In this document: in pieces, positions 8,110 through 16,482 of the stretch | Position numbering within the stretch: the first letter of the stretch is position 1 | Layout: each line of letters starts with the position of its first letter | NCBI RefSeq assembly: GCF_945957345.1 | Contig: NZ_CAMFKW010000001.1 | Location: forward strand, 120,007 to 184,006 | Reading direction: 5' to 3' | DNA from: an uncultured Allobosea sp. | GTDB taxonomy: Bacteria > Pseudomonadota > Alphaproteobacteria > Rhizobiales > Beijerinckiaceae | Length of the DNA stretch: 64,000 bases | Position numbers and translations under genes: made by a program | The notes under the pieces: model-generated | Told to the model about the DNA's origin: nothing | Seen by the model: only the letters and a program-made list of their open reading frames with translations | Databases searched by the model: none

Positions 8110-9093
8110 ATGCAGGACACAGATTTCACGCGCCGTGCCGCTCTGGCCGGTGCCGGTGCTTTCGTTGCCGCTGCGACACTCGATCTGCCCGGTTTCAGCC
8201 CGGCCCACGCACAAGGAGTTTCCGTGAATCAGGCTCCCGGTTTCTACCGTTACAAGATCGGCGATATCACCCTCACCGCGCTCAATGACGGCTTCGGCAA
8301 GCGCCCGCTCGAAGGCTTCGTCCGCAATGCCGAGCTCGCCGACGTGAAGAAGGCGATGGCGGAAGCTTTCCTGCCGCAGGATGCGCTCAACATCACCTTC
8401 ACGACGCTGGCCATCCAGCACGGCGGCAAGCTGACCCTCATCGACACGGGCAACGGCGACTCGGGCGCGCCGACCTCCGGCACCTGGATGGCGAATTTCA
8501 AGGCGGCGGGCTTCGACCCCAAGGATGTCTCCAGCGTCGTGTTCAGCCATTTCCACGGCGACCACATCAATGGCTTCCGGTTGAAGGACGGCACGGCCGT
8601 GTTCCCCAATGCGGAAGTGATGGTTCCGGCGGCCGAATGGGCCTTCTGGATGGACGACGCCAAGATGAATGCCGCGCCCGAGGCCATGAAGGGCGCGTTC
8701 GCCGGCGTGCGCCGCGTCTTCGGCCCCGTCGCCAAGGATGTGAAGCAGTTCGAGCCCGGCAAGGAGCTCCTGCCGGGCCTGACGCCGATCGCAGCCCCCG
8801 GGCACACGCCCGGCCACACGGTCTTCGCGCTGAGCTCCGGCAACGGCAAGATGATGATCATGTCCGACACGACCAACCACCCGGCCCTGTTCGTGCGCAA
8901 CCCGGACTGGTCGGCCGTGTTCGACATGGACGGCCCGCAGGCGGTGGCGACGCGGCGCAAGCTCCTCGACATGGTTTCGGCCGATCGGATGCAGGTCGCC
9001 TTCTACCACGCCCCCTTCCCGGCGACCGGCTTCATCGCCAAGGACGGCAACGGCTTCGAGATGGTGCCGGTGCAGTGGAGCGCGGCGCTCTGA
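8110..9093 (+). CDS. Tat-exported metallo-beta-lactamase-fold hydrolase
   Basis: The 327-residue enzyme has the MBL zinc motif HFHGDH (residues 147-152), a later histidine in PGHTPGH (231-236) and aspartate 253 (MSDTTNH), so a two-metal hydrolytic site is expected. The N-terminus is a twin-arginine signal (TRRAALAGAGAF, 7-18, cleaved after AHA at 34), which would export the folded enzyme to the periplasm. Relatives include lactonases and uncharacterised MBL hydrolases; the substrate is unknown. GGGGAG stands about nine bases before the ATG at 8110. A terminator follows at 9120. Confidence 0.85.
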   Translation: MQDTDFTRRAALAGAGAFVAAATLDLPGFSPAHAQGVSVNQAPGFYRYKIGDITLTALNDGFGKRPLEGFVRNAELADVKKAMAEAFLPQDALNITFTTLAIQHGGKLTLIDTGNGDSGAPTSGTWMANFKAAGFDPKDVSSVVFSHFHGDHINGFRLKDGTAVFPNAEVMVPAAEWAFWMDDAKMNAAPEAMKGAFAGVRRVFGPVAKDVKQFEPGKELLPGLTPIAAPGHTPGHTVFALSSGNGKMMIMSDTTNHPALFVRNPDWSAVFDMDGPQAVATRRKLLDMVSADRMQVAFYHAPFPATGFIAKDGNGFEMVPVQWSAAL

Positions 9094-9119
9094 GCGCCAT
9101 CCCCACGTCGTTTCCTATC

Positions 9120-9146
9120 AAGGCCGGGCGAAAGCCCGGCCTTTTT
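9120..9146 (+). terminator. Rho-independent terminator after the MBL gene
   Basis: AAGGCCGGGC (9120-9129) pairs with GCCCGGCCTT (9134-9143) around a GAAA loop, ending in a run of T (9142-9146). It lies 26 bases after the stop codon. Confidence 0.9.
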
Positions 9147-9244
9147 CGTCGAGGGACTTTGTTGCCGCCATGGCCTCGCGGCCGGGCATCCGGACGTGTT
9201 AAGCCTGCCTCCACACCGCAGGGCCTGCCGTTCCAGGACACGCT

Positions 9245-10018
9245 ATGACCGAACGATTCGGCGCGATCTCCTTCGTCGCCAGCGAAACCCCAGAAGCGCA
9301 GGCGGCGCTCGACAAGCTCGTCGAGCGCTACGGCAATGCCGATCCGGCTCAGGCGGATGTCGTGGTCGCGCTCGGCGGCGACGGCCTGATGCTGCAGACG
9401 CTTCACCGCTTCCTGGGCACTGGCAAGCCGATCTACGGCATGAATCGTGGTTCGGTCGGCTTCCTGATGAACGAGTTCAAGGAACGCGGCCTGACCAAGC
9501 GGCTGGATGCCGCCCAGCGCAGCATCGTGCACCCGCTCTCCATGCAGGCCATCGACCGCAGCGGCGCGACCGTGCAGGCCAAGGCGATCAACGAGGTCTC
9601 TTTGCTGCGCCGCTCCTATCAGGCCGCCAAGCTGCGCATCTCGGTCGATGGCCAGGTGCGATTGGCCGAACTCATCGCCGATGGCCTCCTGCTGGCGACG
9701 CCTGCCGGCTCGACGGCCTATAACCTCTCGGCCAACGGCCCGATCCTGCCGCTCGATGCGCCGCTGCTGGCGCTGACGCCGATCTCGGCCTTCCGGCCCA
9801 GGCGCTGGCGCGGCGCCCTGCTGCCCGACCATGCCAAGGTCTTCATCGAGGTGCTGGAAGCCGAGAAGCGCCCCGTCAGCGCCGTCGCCGATCACACGCA
9901 GATCGACGAAGTCAGCTCGGTTTCGATCGAGATCGACCGAACCGTCGACCTCGTCATGCTGCACGACCCCGGCCACAGCCTAGACGAGCGCATCCTGCGC
10001 GAGCAGTTCGGCTACTGA
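9245..10018 (+). CDS. nadK: NAD kinase
   Basis: The 257-residue cytoplasmic enzyme phosphorylates NAD+ to NADP+ with ATP. It shows the diagnostic GGDG (residues 44-47), the NE pair in INEVSLLR (116-117), the DG of [17 protein letters not shown] (146-160) and the SANGPI stretch that follows. The length is normal for alphaproteobacterial NadK. The ATG at 9245 has the weak site CCAGGACACGCT upstream. Its stop lies six bases from the stop of the convergent DUF2336 gene. Confidence 0.95.
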   Translation: MTERFGAISFVASETPEAQAALDKLVERYGNADPAQADVVVALGGDGLMLQTLHRFLGTGKPIYGMNRGSVGFLMNEFKERGLTKRLDAAQRSIVHPLSMQAIDRSGATVQAKAINEVSLLRRSYQAAKLRISVDGQVRLAELIADGLLLATPAGSTAYNLSANGPILPLDAPLLALTPISAFRPRRWRGALLPDHAKVFIEVLEAEKRPVSAVADHTQIDEVSSVSIEIDRTVDLVMLHDPGHSLDERILREQFGY

Positions 10019-10024
10019 GGCTCT

Positions 10025-11239
10025 TCAGGCCGCGTCGCGCAGATCGCTCTCGGCGAGTTCGATCAGGAAGGACGGGTCGGCTTCGACGAGCAGCGCCAGC
10101 GCGGCATCGTCGGCAAGCGAATCCGCGAGATTGCGGGCCTCCTCGCGGGCAGCCTCCGCGTCCATGCGGCGCAGCATGGCCATCAACCCGTCTGCTTCCG
10201 GTCCTTCACGCGTCTCGCAAACAATCAAGACCGCACGCAGCAGCCCGCGATCCATGCCCTGATGGACACTGCCCCGATCGAAGCCGCGCGCGTTGAGCGC
10301 GAGGATGGCAGCGGTGAAAGCGGGCTCCAGTGCGGCCGAGAGCCCCGCCTTGCGGCAGAGCGCCTTGAGCCCCGCCCCGCGCTTGTCGCGCAGCAGCGCC
10401 GCCACCCGCTCCTCGGGCAAGCCGGACAGCGCGACGAAGGCCGCCTCGGCCAGAGCCGGTTCGCCACTGAGCAGCGAGCGCAGCATCAGCCCCGGCGTCA
10501 GCCGGCCGGTGACCCTGAGGACCTCGACGATGGCCGGCGCATCGCTAGCCTCGCCGCCTGCCGCGAGCGCGACTGCGACCCGCTCCGTCGACTCGCGTGC
10601 CAGCCGCGCGCTGCGCTCAGGCGTCAGCCAGCCGCAGCCCGCGACGAAGCTCGCCAGCGTGTCGGAGACACGAGCAGCAATGGCCTGCCGCAGCCCTCCC
10701 GGCAGGTCGACGCGCTCCAGCAACGCCTCGCGCAAGCTGCCGCTGTCGCCATGGCGCTCGATCATGCGTTCCAGCGAGAATTCGGGAATCTCGGCCGTGC
10801 GATTGCCGGCCAACGTAATGAGCGCTTCCTCGCAGCCGACTTCGGCCAGCGCCGCGCAAACGCTCAATGGCAGGCAGCGGCGCATGGCGATGGCCTTCTG
10901 GGCGAGCGCATCGCCGACAGCAGCGGCATCGACCAGATCTGCCTCGGTCAGCACCGGCGAATGCGCCAGAACCAGCGCCGCAACATCGCTCTGCTCGGCG
11001 ATCAGGCTCAGCGCGAGATTGCGTGGCGTGTGCATCGAAGGCGCCATCTCCTCGGCGATCGCCCGACGCACCAGCGGCGAAGGGTCGTCGATCAGCGCCA
11101 TCAGCGCCGTCTCCGCCTCCTGCTTGTCATCGTCGGACATCTCCGAGCGCAGATAGGCGCCCGCCAGGCTGGCGGCGCCGCTCGCGCGTGCCTCCGCCGG
11201 CGCGGTGCGGGCCCAGAGCAGGAAGCGCCGAACGATCAT
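10025..11239 (-). CDS. DUF2336 protein
   Basis: The 404-residue soluble protein is built of alanine- and leucine-rich helices over its whole length and fits DUF2336 (PF10098), an alphaproteobacterial family with HEAT-repeat-like character. The N-terminal part (PSPLVRRAIAEEMAPS, about 53-68) is the typical opening of the domain. No catalytic motif is visible; a scaffold or protein-binding role is an inference. The ATG overlaps the stop of the upstream transglycosylase gene by four bases (ATGA, 11236-11239), so the two are translationally coupled and probably work together. Confidence 0.8.
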   Translation of the reverse strand: MIVRRFLLWARTAPAEARASGAASLAGAYLRSEMSDDDKQEAETALMALIDDPSPLVRRAIAEEMAPSMHTPRNLALSLIAEQSDVAALVLAHSPVLTEADLVDAAAVGDALAQKAIAMRRCLPLSVCAALAEVGCEEALITLAGNRTAEIPEFSLERMIERHGDSGSLREALLERVDLPGGLRQAIAARVSDTLASFVAGCGWLTPERSARLARESTERVAVALAAGGEASDAPAIVEVLRVTGRLTPGLMLRSLLSGEPALAEAAFVALSGLPEERVAALLRDKRGAGLKALCRKAGLSAALEPAFTAAILALNARGFDRGSVHQGMDRGLLRAVLIVCETREGPEADGLMAMLRRMDAEAAREEARNLADSLADDAALALLVEADPSFLIELAESDLRDAA

Positions 11240-12315
11240 GCGCCGCTCCGCTGGATCATGAAGGAGGAGAGATCAAGCGGCCCGCGCCGCGATCGGCTCA
11301 CCGGCTGCGACGTTGCCACGCTGGGCTGGGACAGATCGCTCGGCCGCGAGGGCGGCAGAGGCGCGCTGACGGTCTTGCCACCCACGCCGGCCGCAGCAGC
11401 AGTGCCCGCAACCGGGTTCGCGTCCGACATGGTGGTCTCGCCCTGGCCGGAGCGCGGGAAATAGCGTTCGCCGCCTTCGAGCGAGGCCATGCGCGTGCCG
11501 CCGCGAGGCGGCGTCGTCCAGAGATTGGCAACGGCCTTCGAGACCGGGTCGCGCGAGCCATTGGTCGAGAACAGCCCGACGAGCCCCTTGGCACGGCCTT
11601 CGCGCAAGCCAGCAGCGACTTCGGCGACGGGAACATCGCTCTGCCCCGCTTGCGGGTTCTGCGCGACGTTGGCCGCGACCTGGGTGCTGGCGTGGCTGGC
11701 CGCCAGCACGCCATAGACCTCCTGCACGCTGCGCGCCCGCCCGGCCTTGTCGTAGAAGATCGAGCGATTGGCCGCGGCCGCATCCGGGAAATCCCGCGCC
11801 GCGACGCGGTTGGGGTCATTGGCGGCTGCGCGGATCAGGTCGGAAGCGCCGCGCGCCCCGAGCACATGCGCCATGTAGAGCTCGCCCGCCTGCGGCTGGC
11901 GGCCGAGGCTCGACGCGAGCTGGTCGCGATTCTTCTGGGTCAGCGCCCCGGCCATCACGGCCGCGACCTGCGGATCGTTACGCAGCTGGAGAATCTTCTC
12001 GCGCGCAGCCGGATCGGAGACGCTGAGGCGCCCTCCGTTATCGCTGATCGCGTCGGCATATTGCGAGAGGCCCTGTTTCGGCCCCTCCTGCTTGACCATG
12101 GCGAGCCAGGTCTGCTCGATGAACTGGAAGAGACCTGTGGCGCTGGATGTGCCGGCCTTGGCCGTTGGCTCCAGCGAGGATTCGCGCTGTGCCGTCTTGA
12201 GCAGATAATCGAACCCCGCCCCCGTCCGCTCCGCGCCTTGGCGGATGGCGCTGACGACCGGGTTCGCTGGCTGCGTTTCGCGGCTCTGGCTCTGCGGCGT
12301 GGTGAAGAGGAACAT
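11236..12315 (-). CDS. Lytic transglycosylase domain (SLT) protein
   Basis: The protein (359 residues from 12315) carries an SLT-type fold near its N-terminus. The catalytic glutamate is in AQRESSLEP (Glu 45), followed by TSSATGLFQFI, the usual GLFQ motif of muramidase-like transglycosylases that cut peptidoglycan. The C-terminal 130 residues are disordered and rich in Ser, Pro and Gly. There is no obvious signal peptide, which is unusual for a cell-wall enzyme. The frame opens with a GTG at 12354 that would add 13 residues; the ATG at 12315 gives a more natural N-terminus but only a weak GAAGG site. It is coupled to the DUF2336 gene by a four-base overlap. Confidence 0.78.
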   Translation of the reverse strand: MFLFTTPQSQSRETQPANPVVSAIRQGAERTGAGFDYLLKTAQRESSLEPTAKAGTSSATGLFQFIEQTWLAMVKQEGPKQGLSQYADAISDNGGRLSVSDPAAREKILQLRNDPQVAAVMAGALTQKNRDQLASSLGRQPQAGELYMAHVLGARGASDLIRAAANDPNRVAARDFPDAAAANRSIFYDKAGRARSVQEVYGVLAASHASTQVAANVAQNPQAGQSDVPVAEVAAGLREGRAKGLVGLFSTNGSRDPVSKAVANLWTTPPRGGTRMASLEGGERYFPRSGQGETTMSDANPVAGTAAAAGVGGKTVSAPLPPSRPSDLSQPSVATSQPVSRSRRGPLDLSSFMIQRSGA

Positions 12316-12505
12316 CGAGACCTTCGGGGGCGGCCCGCGCGCATCGCAGAGCACACCTCGAAATTGCCTCCATTATGGTAAGCGAAACGTTAAGATCGGT
12401 CCTGTGCCGCGATGTGTCCGCGCTTTCCGCTTCCCTCCCGATGGCGGTCCCTCTACGACTTCTCGTGCTGGCTCAGCAGCCGGCATGTTGAAGACGGAGG
12501 CGTCG

Positions 12506-13003
12506 ATGACGGATGTGGTGCGTCACAAGCGTGGCGGGATCTATTTCGATGATTTCCAGGTCGGCGCGGTCATCGAGCACGGGCTGACCCGCACCGTCAC
12601 GCAGATGGACAACATGCTGTTCTCCAACATGACGCTGAACCCGCAACCCCTTCATATCGATGCGCATTTCTGTGCGACCGAGACCGAATGGGGCAAGCCG
12701 CTGATGAACTCGCTGTTCACGCTCGGCCTGATGATCGGCATCTCCGTCAACGATACCACGGTCGGCACCACCATCGGCAATCTCGGCATGACCGATGTGC
12801 TGTTCCCCGCTCCGCTCTTCGAGGGCGACACCATCAATTGCACCACTGAAATTGCGGCCAAGCGCGAGTCGCGCTCGCGGCCCGATGCCGGCATCGTCGA
12901 GTTCGTGCACAAGGCTTACAAGCAGGACGGCACGCTGGTCGCCCAGTGCCGCCGCCAGGCCTTCATGCGCAAGCGCCCCGCCCCCGACATGGTCGCGGTC
13001 TGA
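12506..13003 (+). CDS. MaoC-like hotdog hydratase
   Basis: The 165-residue protein is a single hotdog domain of the MaoC dehydratase type. It includes the hydratase-2-like stretch DNMLFSNMTLNPQPLHIDAHF (about residues 34-54) with the conserved Asn-Pro and His positions that hydrate enoyl-CoA thioesters. Relatives sit next to CoA-ester lyases, as here, suggesting reversible hydration of an unsaturated CoA ester that the lyase then cleaves or makes. The start ATG at 12506 has CGGAGG five bases upstream. The lyase ATG follows three bases after the stop, so this is one operon. Confidence 0.82.
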   Translation: MTDVVRHKRGGIYFDDFQVGAVIEHGLTRTVTQMDNMLFSNMTLNPQPLHIDAHFCATETEWGKPLMNSLFTLGLMIGISVNDTTVGTTIGNLGMTDVLFPAPLFEGDTINCTTEIAAKRESRSRPDAGIVEFVHKAYKQDGTLVAQCRRQAFMRKRPAPDMVAV

Positions 13004-13006
13004 CCG

Positions 13007-13885
13007 ATGCGCTCGCTCCTGTTCGTGCCCGGCGATAGCCCGAAGAAGCAGCAGAAGGGCCTGGAATGCGGCGCCGACGCGCTGATCCTCGACCTCGAGG
13101 ATTCCGTCGCGCTCGATAGCAAGCCGCAGGCCCGCGAGATCACCCGCGCTTTCCTCGAAGCGACCCGCCCCCTGTCGAAGCGCCCGCTGCTGATCGTCCG
13201 CATCAACGCCCTGACGACCGGCATGAGCGATGCCGATCTCGACGCGATCATGCCGGGCGCGCCGGACGCGATCATGCTGCCGAAATCGGAGGGGGGCACC
13301 GATGTCGGCCATCTCGCTGCCAAGATCGCGGTGCGCGAGGCGGAGTCGGACCTGCCTGATGGAACGACGCGCATCCTCCCGATCGGCACGGAAACCGGCA
13401 AGGCCATCTTCGGGCTCGGCAGCTACAGCCGCTCCTCGCACCGCCTGATGGCGCTGACCTGGGGGGCGGAAGACCTCTCCGCCGATCTTGGCGCCGAAAC
13501 CAACCGGCTGGAGGACGGCTCCTATGCCGATCCGTACCGCCTCGCCCGCTCACTCACCCTCTTTGCGGCAACTGCGGCGCAGGTCGACGCGATCGACACC
13601 GTCTTCACGAATTTCCGCGACGATGCCGGCTTCCGCGCCGAATGCCTCGCCTCCCGCCGCGACGGCTTCACCGGCAAGATGGCGATCCATCCGGCGCAGG
13701 TCCCGATCATCAACGAGATCTTCGCGCCCTCGCCGGCAGCGCTCGCCAAGGCGCAGCAGATCATCGCGCTGTTCGAGGCCAATCCCGGTGCCGGCGTCAT
13801 CGGGCTCGATGGCGAAATGCTGGATCGTCCCCATCTGATCAAGGCACAGCGGCTCGTCGCGCGAGCTCGCAAACTGGCTGAATAA
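13007..13885 (+). CDS. HpcH/HpaI-type CoA-ester lyase (CitE-like)
   Basis: The 292-residue protein is a TIM-barrel lyase of the CitE/malyl-CoA lyase group. It begins MRSLLFVPGDSPKK, with the metal/CoA site residues ILDLEDSVA (about 26-34), LIVRINAL (about 64-71), MLPKSEGG, and the GKMAIHPAQVPIIN segment (about 224-237) near the C-terminus. Such enzymes cleave or form beta-hydroxyacyl-CoA esters with Mg2+. The substrate (malyl-, methylmalyl- or citramalyl-CoA) cannot be decided. It starts three bases after the MaoC stop and is followed 19 bases later by the metal-binding protein. Confidence 0.85.
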   Translation: MRSLLFVPGDSPKKQQKGLECGADALILDLEDSVALDSKPQAREITRAFLEATRPLSKRPLLIVRINALTTGMSDADLDAIMPGAPDAIMLPKSEGGTDVGHLAAKIAVREAESDLPDGTTRILPIGTETGKAIFGLGSYSRSSHRLMALTWGAEDLSADLGAETNRLEDGSYADPYRLARSLTLFAATAAQVDAIDTVFTNFRDDAGFRAECLASRRDGFTGKMAIHPAQVPIINEIFAPSPAALAKAQQIIALFEANPGAGVIGLDGEMLDRPHLIKAQRLVARARKLAE

Positions 13886-13904
13886 AGTGCCGGAGGCGAT
13901 TCCA

Positions 13905-14114
13905 ATGACTCAGGTTTTCGAGGTTTCAGGCATGCATTGCGGCGGCTGCGCCTCGCGCGTCCAGCGCGCCGCGACGGCGCTCGCTCCCGGCGCAACGGTG
14001 ACGCTCGATCCGCCGCGCCTCACCCTGCCGGACGGGGCCAAGCTCGACGCCGAGGCGATCAACAAGGCGCTGGCGGAATTCGGGGATTACAGCGCTAAAC
14101 CTCTGGCGGGTTGA
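13905..14114 (+). CDS. Small heavy-metal-associated (HMA) domain protein
   Basis: The 69-residue protein is one HMA ferredoxin-like domain with the metal motif MHCGGC (residues 10-15; MxCxxC type), typical of CopZ-like copper chaperones. It probably binds Cu(I) or another soft metal in the cytoplasm and passes it on. No copper ATPase is in view. The ATG at 13905 has CGGAGG nine bases upstream. It is the third gene after the MaoC/lyase pair; whether it shares their transcript is likely from spacing but makes no obvious metabolic sense. It is convergent with the flavin reductase gene, six bases apart. Confidence 0.85.
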   Translation: MTQVFEVSGMHCGGCASRVQRAATALAPGATVTLDPPRLTLPDGAKLDAEAINKALAEFGDYSAKPLAG

Positions 14115-14120
14115 AATACC

Positions 14121-14726
14121 CTACCCGCCTGCCGGACGGGTGATCGAGAACAGGCTCGTCACCTCGGCATAGTCGGCATAGCCGCAGCGCGCGATCGGGT
14201 TGGCGCCGGCCGTATCGAAACGCCCCTCCTTGACGAAGGCGTCATCGATGAAGGTGCCGACGACCTGCCCCAGCACCATCCAGCGCGGCACGACATTGCC
14301 GTCGAGATCATGCAGCTGCTGGATCGAGAGCAGCTTGCATTCGAGCGCGGCCGGCGTGCCGGCGACGCGCGGCGGCTTGACGAAGCGCGAGGGCGCCATC
14401 GCGAGCCCGGCATGAGCATATTCGCTCTCGCCGCGCGGCAATGGCGCGGAGGTCATGTTCATCGGCCCGGCCAGTGCCTTCGTCACCAGGGAGCAGGTGA
14501 ATTCGCCGGTCTCCTCGATGAAGGCGACGGCGTCCTTCTTGTTCTCCGAGGAGAACATCACGATGTTCGGCCGCGACGAGATCGCGTTGAAGAAGCTGTA
14601 GGGCGAGAGATTGACCTCTCCCTTGGCGCTCAACGCCGTGATCCAGCCGATCGGCCGCGGCGCGACGATCGCCTTGAACGGATCATGTGCGAAGCCGAGA
14701 TCGTCTTTCGTGGCCGAATAGATCAT
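14121..14726 (-). CDS. Flavin reductase-like FMN-binding split-barrel protein
   Basis: The 201-residue protein matches the flavin reductase-like domain. The N-terminal IVAPRPIGWITALSAKG (about residues 20-36) and NLSPYSFFNAISSRPNIVMFS (about 39-59) are the FMN-binding parts of the DIM6/NTAB type. It may supply reduced flavin or act directly as an oxidoreductase on an unknown substrate. It follows the nitroreductase gene by four bases on the same strand, so the two flavoenzymes form an operon. Confidence 0.85.
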   Translation of the reverse strand: MIYSATKDDLGFAHDPFKAIVAPRPIGWITALSAKGEVNLSPYSFFNAISSRPNIVMFSSENKKDAVAFIEETGEFTCSLVTKALAGPMNMTSAPLPRGESEYAHAGLAMAPSRFVKPPRVAGTPAALECKLLSIQQLHDLDGNVVPRWMVLGQVVGTFIDDAFVKEGRFDTAGANPIARCGYADYAEVTSLFSITRPAGG

Positions 14727-14730
14727 CGCG

Positions 14731-15300
14731 TCAGGTCCCGTAATAGCTGACGATATCGGCCATGACCGGCCGGTCGCGATCGGTGATCGGCGCCGTCGGC
14801 GTCCCCAGATGCACGAAGCCGGCCATCCGCTCGTCTTCCGCCAGCCCGAACGCGGTCAGGACCTCGCGATCGAACGAGAACCAGTTCGTCAGCCAGGAAC
14901 CGGCATATCCCATGGCGCAGGCGGCGACGAGCATGTTCATGCAAACCGCGCCGGCCGAGAGTTCCTGCTCCCAGAGCGGAATCTTGACGTGCTGCCGCGC
15001 GCGCGAGACCACGCCGACGATGACCGGCGCGTGCAGCAGGCGCTTGCGCTCGAACTCGACCTGGTCCTCGCTCGCCTGCGGGTTCTTCTCGCGAAAAACC
15101 CGGGCGACGATCTCGGCCGCCTCTTCGCGGGCCGCGCCCTTGAAGACGATGAAGCGCCAGGGCGCGAGCTTGCCATGATCGGGCACGCGCGCGGCGATGG
15201 CGAGAAGCTCATCGAGCTGCGCGCCGTCGGGGCCGGGAGCCGTGAGGAACTGCGGCGGCACGGAGCGACGCAGCTTGAGCAGAGAGAGCGTATCGGTCAT
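14731..15300 (-). CDS. Nitroreductase family NAD(P)H-dependent oxidoreductase
   Basis: The 189-residue protein is a nitroreductase-fold flavoenzyme closest in pattern to YdjA. It has an N-terminal LRRSVPPQFL (FMN phosphate-binding arginines), a central PWRFIVFKG (about 47-55) and a C-terminal HLGTPTAPITDRDRP. It would bind FMN as a dimer and reduce quinones or nitro compounds with NAD(P)H; the true substrate is unknown. It is the first gene of the two-gene flavoenzyme operon and is divergent from the exported protein at 15403 with a 102-base shared promoter region. Confidence 0.85.
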   Translation of the reverse strand: MTDTLSLLKLRRSVPPQFLTAPGPDGAQLDELLAIAARVPDHGKLAPWRFIVFKGAAREEAAEIVARVFREKNPQASEDQVEFERKRLLHAPVIVGVVSRARQHVKIPLWEQELSAGAVCMNMLVAACAMGYAGSWLTNWFSFDREVLTAFGLAEDERMAGFVHLGTPTAPITDRDRPVMADIVSYYGT

Positions 15301-15402
15301 GAAACATCCGGACAGTGGCTTTGGATTGACCTATTCCTTCGCCATGATGAGGACAAGCGGAGCTGCTCATACATCGCCGCAGAGCCGCCGAGGACGAAAA
15401 GC

Positions 15403-16320
15403 ATGCTTGAATTGGAGGGCTTTAAAGCTCGCCGCCTGACCGCGGTCGCCTTTGCTGCGGCCGTCTTGCTTGCGCCGAGCCTCGCGGGTGCCCAGACCGC
15501 CGATCCCGGCCCCGGCGCCGATGCTCCGGCGCCCGCGCCCTTGCAGGGCCAGCCGGTCGCGCCGAACGGATTGGCGCGTCTTTCCGTCTCTGCCCAGTTC
15601 GCCGCCGACCGCAAGCCGATCCGCTCCGGGCTCAATTGGCGCGTGCTCAGCGAAAGCGCCGATGGCAGCTCCCCCAAGATCATCGCGCGCTCGTCCGAGC
15701 CGGAGCCGGCATTCTCGCTGCCGCCCGGCAACTACATCATTCATGCCGGCTACGGCTTCGCCAGCGGAACGAAACGGGTCAGCCTCGGCCAACAGGGCCT
15801 GCGCGATCAGGTTCAGATCAGTGCCGGGGCGCTCTCGCTGGCGGGCTCGATCGGCGATGCCCCGATCCCGGCTCCCCTGCTCTCCTTCTCGGTCTTCGTG
15901 CCTCTCCAGGGCAACTCGGAAGGCCGGCTGATCACCAGCGATGCCAAGGCGGGCGAGGTCATCCGCCTGCCCGAGGGCACCTATCACGTCGTCTCGACCT
16001 ACGGCGATTCCAACGCGATCCAGCGCGCCGACGTGAAGGTCGAGACCGGCAAGGTCACGGATGCGACGCTGCATCACCGCGCTGCCAAGGTCACGCTCAA
16101 GCTCGTCGCCAATGCCGGCGGCGAGGCCTTCGCCGGCACCGCCTTCAGCGTGCTGACGCCGGGCGGCGACGTGATCCGCGAGGCGATCGGCGCCTTCCCG
16201 CAGGTCATCCTGGCCGAAGGCGACTATGTCCTGATCGCCCGGCAGGAGGGGCAGGTCTATTCGCGCGACTTCAAGGTCGAGTCGGGCAGCGACCGCGATA
16301 TCGAGGTTTTGGCGAAGTAA
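15403..16320 (+). CDS. Exported protein with three similar beta modules, unknown function
   Basis: The 305-residue precursor has a signal peptide (hydrophobic 12-30, cut after AGA) and a Pro/Ala-rich linker to about 55. The rest reads as three related modules of about 80 residues, each with a strand, a variable loop and a turn: PGNY (108-111), EGTY (191-194) and EGDY (272-275), spaced 83 and 81 residues apart. This spacing suggests repeated beta-sandwich (carboxypeptidase-regulatory or PEGA-like) units. No catalytic residues stand out. A periplasmic or envelope binding role is an inference. The ATG at 15403 has GAGGA eight bases upstream. Confidence 0.7.
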   Translation: MLELEGFKARRLTAVAFAAAVLLAPSLAGAQTADPGPGADAPAPAPLQGQPVAPNGLARLSVSAQFAADRKPIRSGLNWRVLSESADGSSPKIIARSSEPEPAFSLPPGNYIIHAGYGFASGTKRVSLGQQGLRDQVQISAGALSLAGSIGDAPIPAPLLSFSVFVPLQGNSEGRLITSDAKAGEVIRLPEGTYHVVSTYGDSNAIQRADVKVETGKVTDATLHHRAAKVTLKLVANAGGEAFAGTAFSVLTPGGDVIREAIGAFPQVILAEGDYVLIARQEGQVYSRDFKVESGSDRDIEVLAK

Positions 16321-16345
16321 GTCGGTAGCCGCTTCGCAAGCCCGG

Positions 16346-16476
16346 TGTCATTCCGGGGCGCGCCGCAGGCGCGAACCCGGAACCCACGACTGGGTAGGAC
16401 AGTCGGCGCGCGATTGTTGGCGGCTCACCCGGTCGTGGGTTCCGGGTTCTTCGCTACGCGAAGCCCCGGAATGACA
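16346..16476. repeat. 131-bp nested palindromic intergenic element
   Basis: The outer arms are perfect 14-base inverted repeats TGTCATTCCGGGGC (16346-16359) and GCCCCGGAATGACA (16463-16476). The inner arms are perfect 18-base inverted repeats GAACCCGGAACCCACGAC (16373-16390) and its complement (16432-16449). Short hairpins lie between the outer and inner arms. The element fills the gap between two convergent genes, so it can also stop transcription both ways. It looks like the REP/BIME-like repeats common in Hyphomicrobiales intergenic regions. Confidence 0.9.
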
Positions 16477-16482
16477 AGGGCC

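Noticed and set aside
16346..16476. Possible CRISPR array or IS end
   Set aside because: There is one nested palindrome with no repeated units, no target duplication and no transposase gene; CRISPR repeats are absent from the window.
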